DNA from: Pseudosulfitobacter pseudonitzschiae
Lineage (GTDB): Bacteria; Pseudomonadota; Alphaproteobacteria; Rhodobacterales; Rhodobacteraceae
Length of the DNA stretch: 64,000 bases
Direction of reading: 5' to 3'
Assembly: GCF_900129395.1 (NCBI RefSeq)
Contig: NZ_FQVP01000004.1
Location: forward strand, 372,001 to 436,000
Shown here: piece after piece, positions 63,785 through 64,000 of the stretch
Position numbering within the stretch: position 1 is the stretch's first letter
Layout: each line of letters begins with the position of its first letter
Translations under genes and position numbers: made by a program
Notes under the pieces: generated by a model
Seen by the model: the letters and a program-made list of their open reading frames with translations, nothing else
Told to the model about the DNA's origin: nothing
Database searches by the model: none

Positions 63785-64000
63785 TGGCGGCACCGCTTGC
63801 TGGTCTGAAAGTTGTTGAATTGGCACGTGTTCTGGCCGGCCCCTGGGCCGGTCAGACGCTGTCGGACCTGGGCGCCGAAGTGATCAAGGTCGAAGCCGCC
63901 GCAGGTGACGACACGCGGCAATGGGGCCCGCCCTTTGTGACGCGCGACGACGATGTATCGGCCTCGTATTTCCACTCGGCCAACCGGGGCAAGGCGTCGA
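63784..64000 (+). CDS. CaiB/BaiF class III CoA transferase, N-terminal part (runs off window)
   Basis: The first 72 residues of a class III CoA transferase: [20 protein letters not shown], then [20 protein letters not shown] and [10 protein letters not shown], all standard N-terminal motifs (LAGPWA and the V-K-V/I-E strand). The active-site Asp lies beyond the window. It is translated from an ATG overlapping the upstream stop (TGATG). Donor and acceptor CoA esters cannot be read from this fragment. Confidence 0.9.
   Translation, partial: MAAPLAGLKVVELARVLAGPWAGQTLSDLGAEVIKVEAAAGDDTRQWGPPFVTRDDDVSASYFHSANRGKAS

Overview
This 64 kb window is chromosomal DNA of an alphaproteobacterium, most likely a member of the Rhodobacteraceae (Roseobacter group). 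The reasons are the high GC and strong GC bias at third codon positions, the GANTC methyltransferase CcrM with GANTC sites in its own promoter region, an Irr-type iron box in front of a membrane-bound ferritin MbfA, DUF2794 and other alphaproteobacterial families, and many ATGA-type gene overlaps. I see no insertion sequence, prophage, CRISPR array, rRNA or convincing tRNA.

0-11 kb: the 3' end of folC, a small membrane protein, zapE, an MFS permease, then a long minus-strand run (mbfA, AEC transporter, fghA, sthA, a YaiI/YqxD protein, a HAD phosphatase, an ornithine cyclodeaminase homologue, an alpha/beta hydrolase), headed by the iron-responsive operator. 11-26.7 kb: mostly housekeeping and small units: TetR regulator, paaI-paaK, NlpC/P60 plus leucyl aminopeptidase (with a curious leader at its start codon), beta carbonic anhydrase, a DUF4139 protein, asd, a second MFS permease, a DUF3095 cyclase-like protein, an HpcH/HpaI aldolase, and a divergent pair of small secreted-protein loci next to a membrane-anchored winged-helix protein.

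26.7-58.2 kb: a large catabolic region. It holds an Old Yellow Enzyme-type FMN/Fe-S/FAD reductase with a divergent LysR; amine and D-amino-acid oxidase-like FAD enzymes; HAD type II hydrolases; a cupin; an ArgE-like deacetylase; two paralogous two-domain acetyltransferases; a class III aminotransferase; a GhrA-like reductase; a complete peptide/opine-class ABC importer with a Tat-exported binding protein; an Lrp regulator; and a second LysR that sits between two copies of one palindromic operator. The second copy precedes an ATP-dependent hydantoinase/oxoprolinase pair (hyuA-hyuB), a 2Fe-2S protein and an FAD/BFD-type oxidoreductase. A separate operator then precedes an aldehyde dehydrogenase, a tartrate/malate dehydrogenase and a succinate-semialdehyde-type dehydrogenase, closed by a strong terminator. 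Read together, this looks like import and ring opening of a lactam or hydantoin-like compound, oxidation or transamination of the amino acid formed, and oxidation of the semialdehyde to a dicarboxylate. The substrate is not known from sequence.

58.3-64 kb: conserved chromosomal genes: rnhB, ccrM, alkB (alkane monooxygenase), mutY, a DciA-like protein, a DsbA-family thiol oxidoreductase and the start of a class III CoA transferase.
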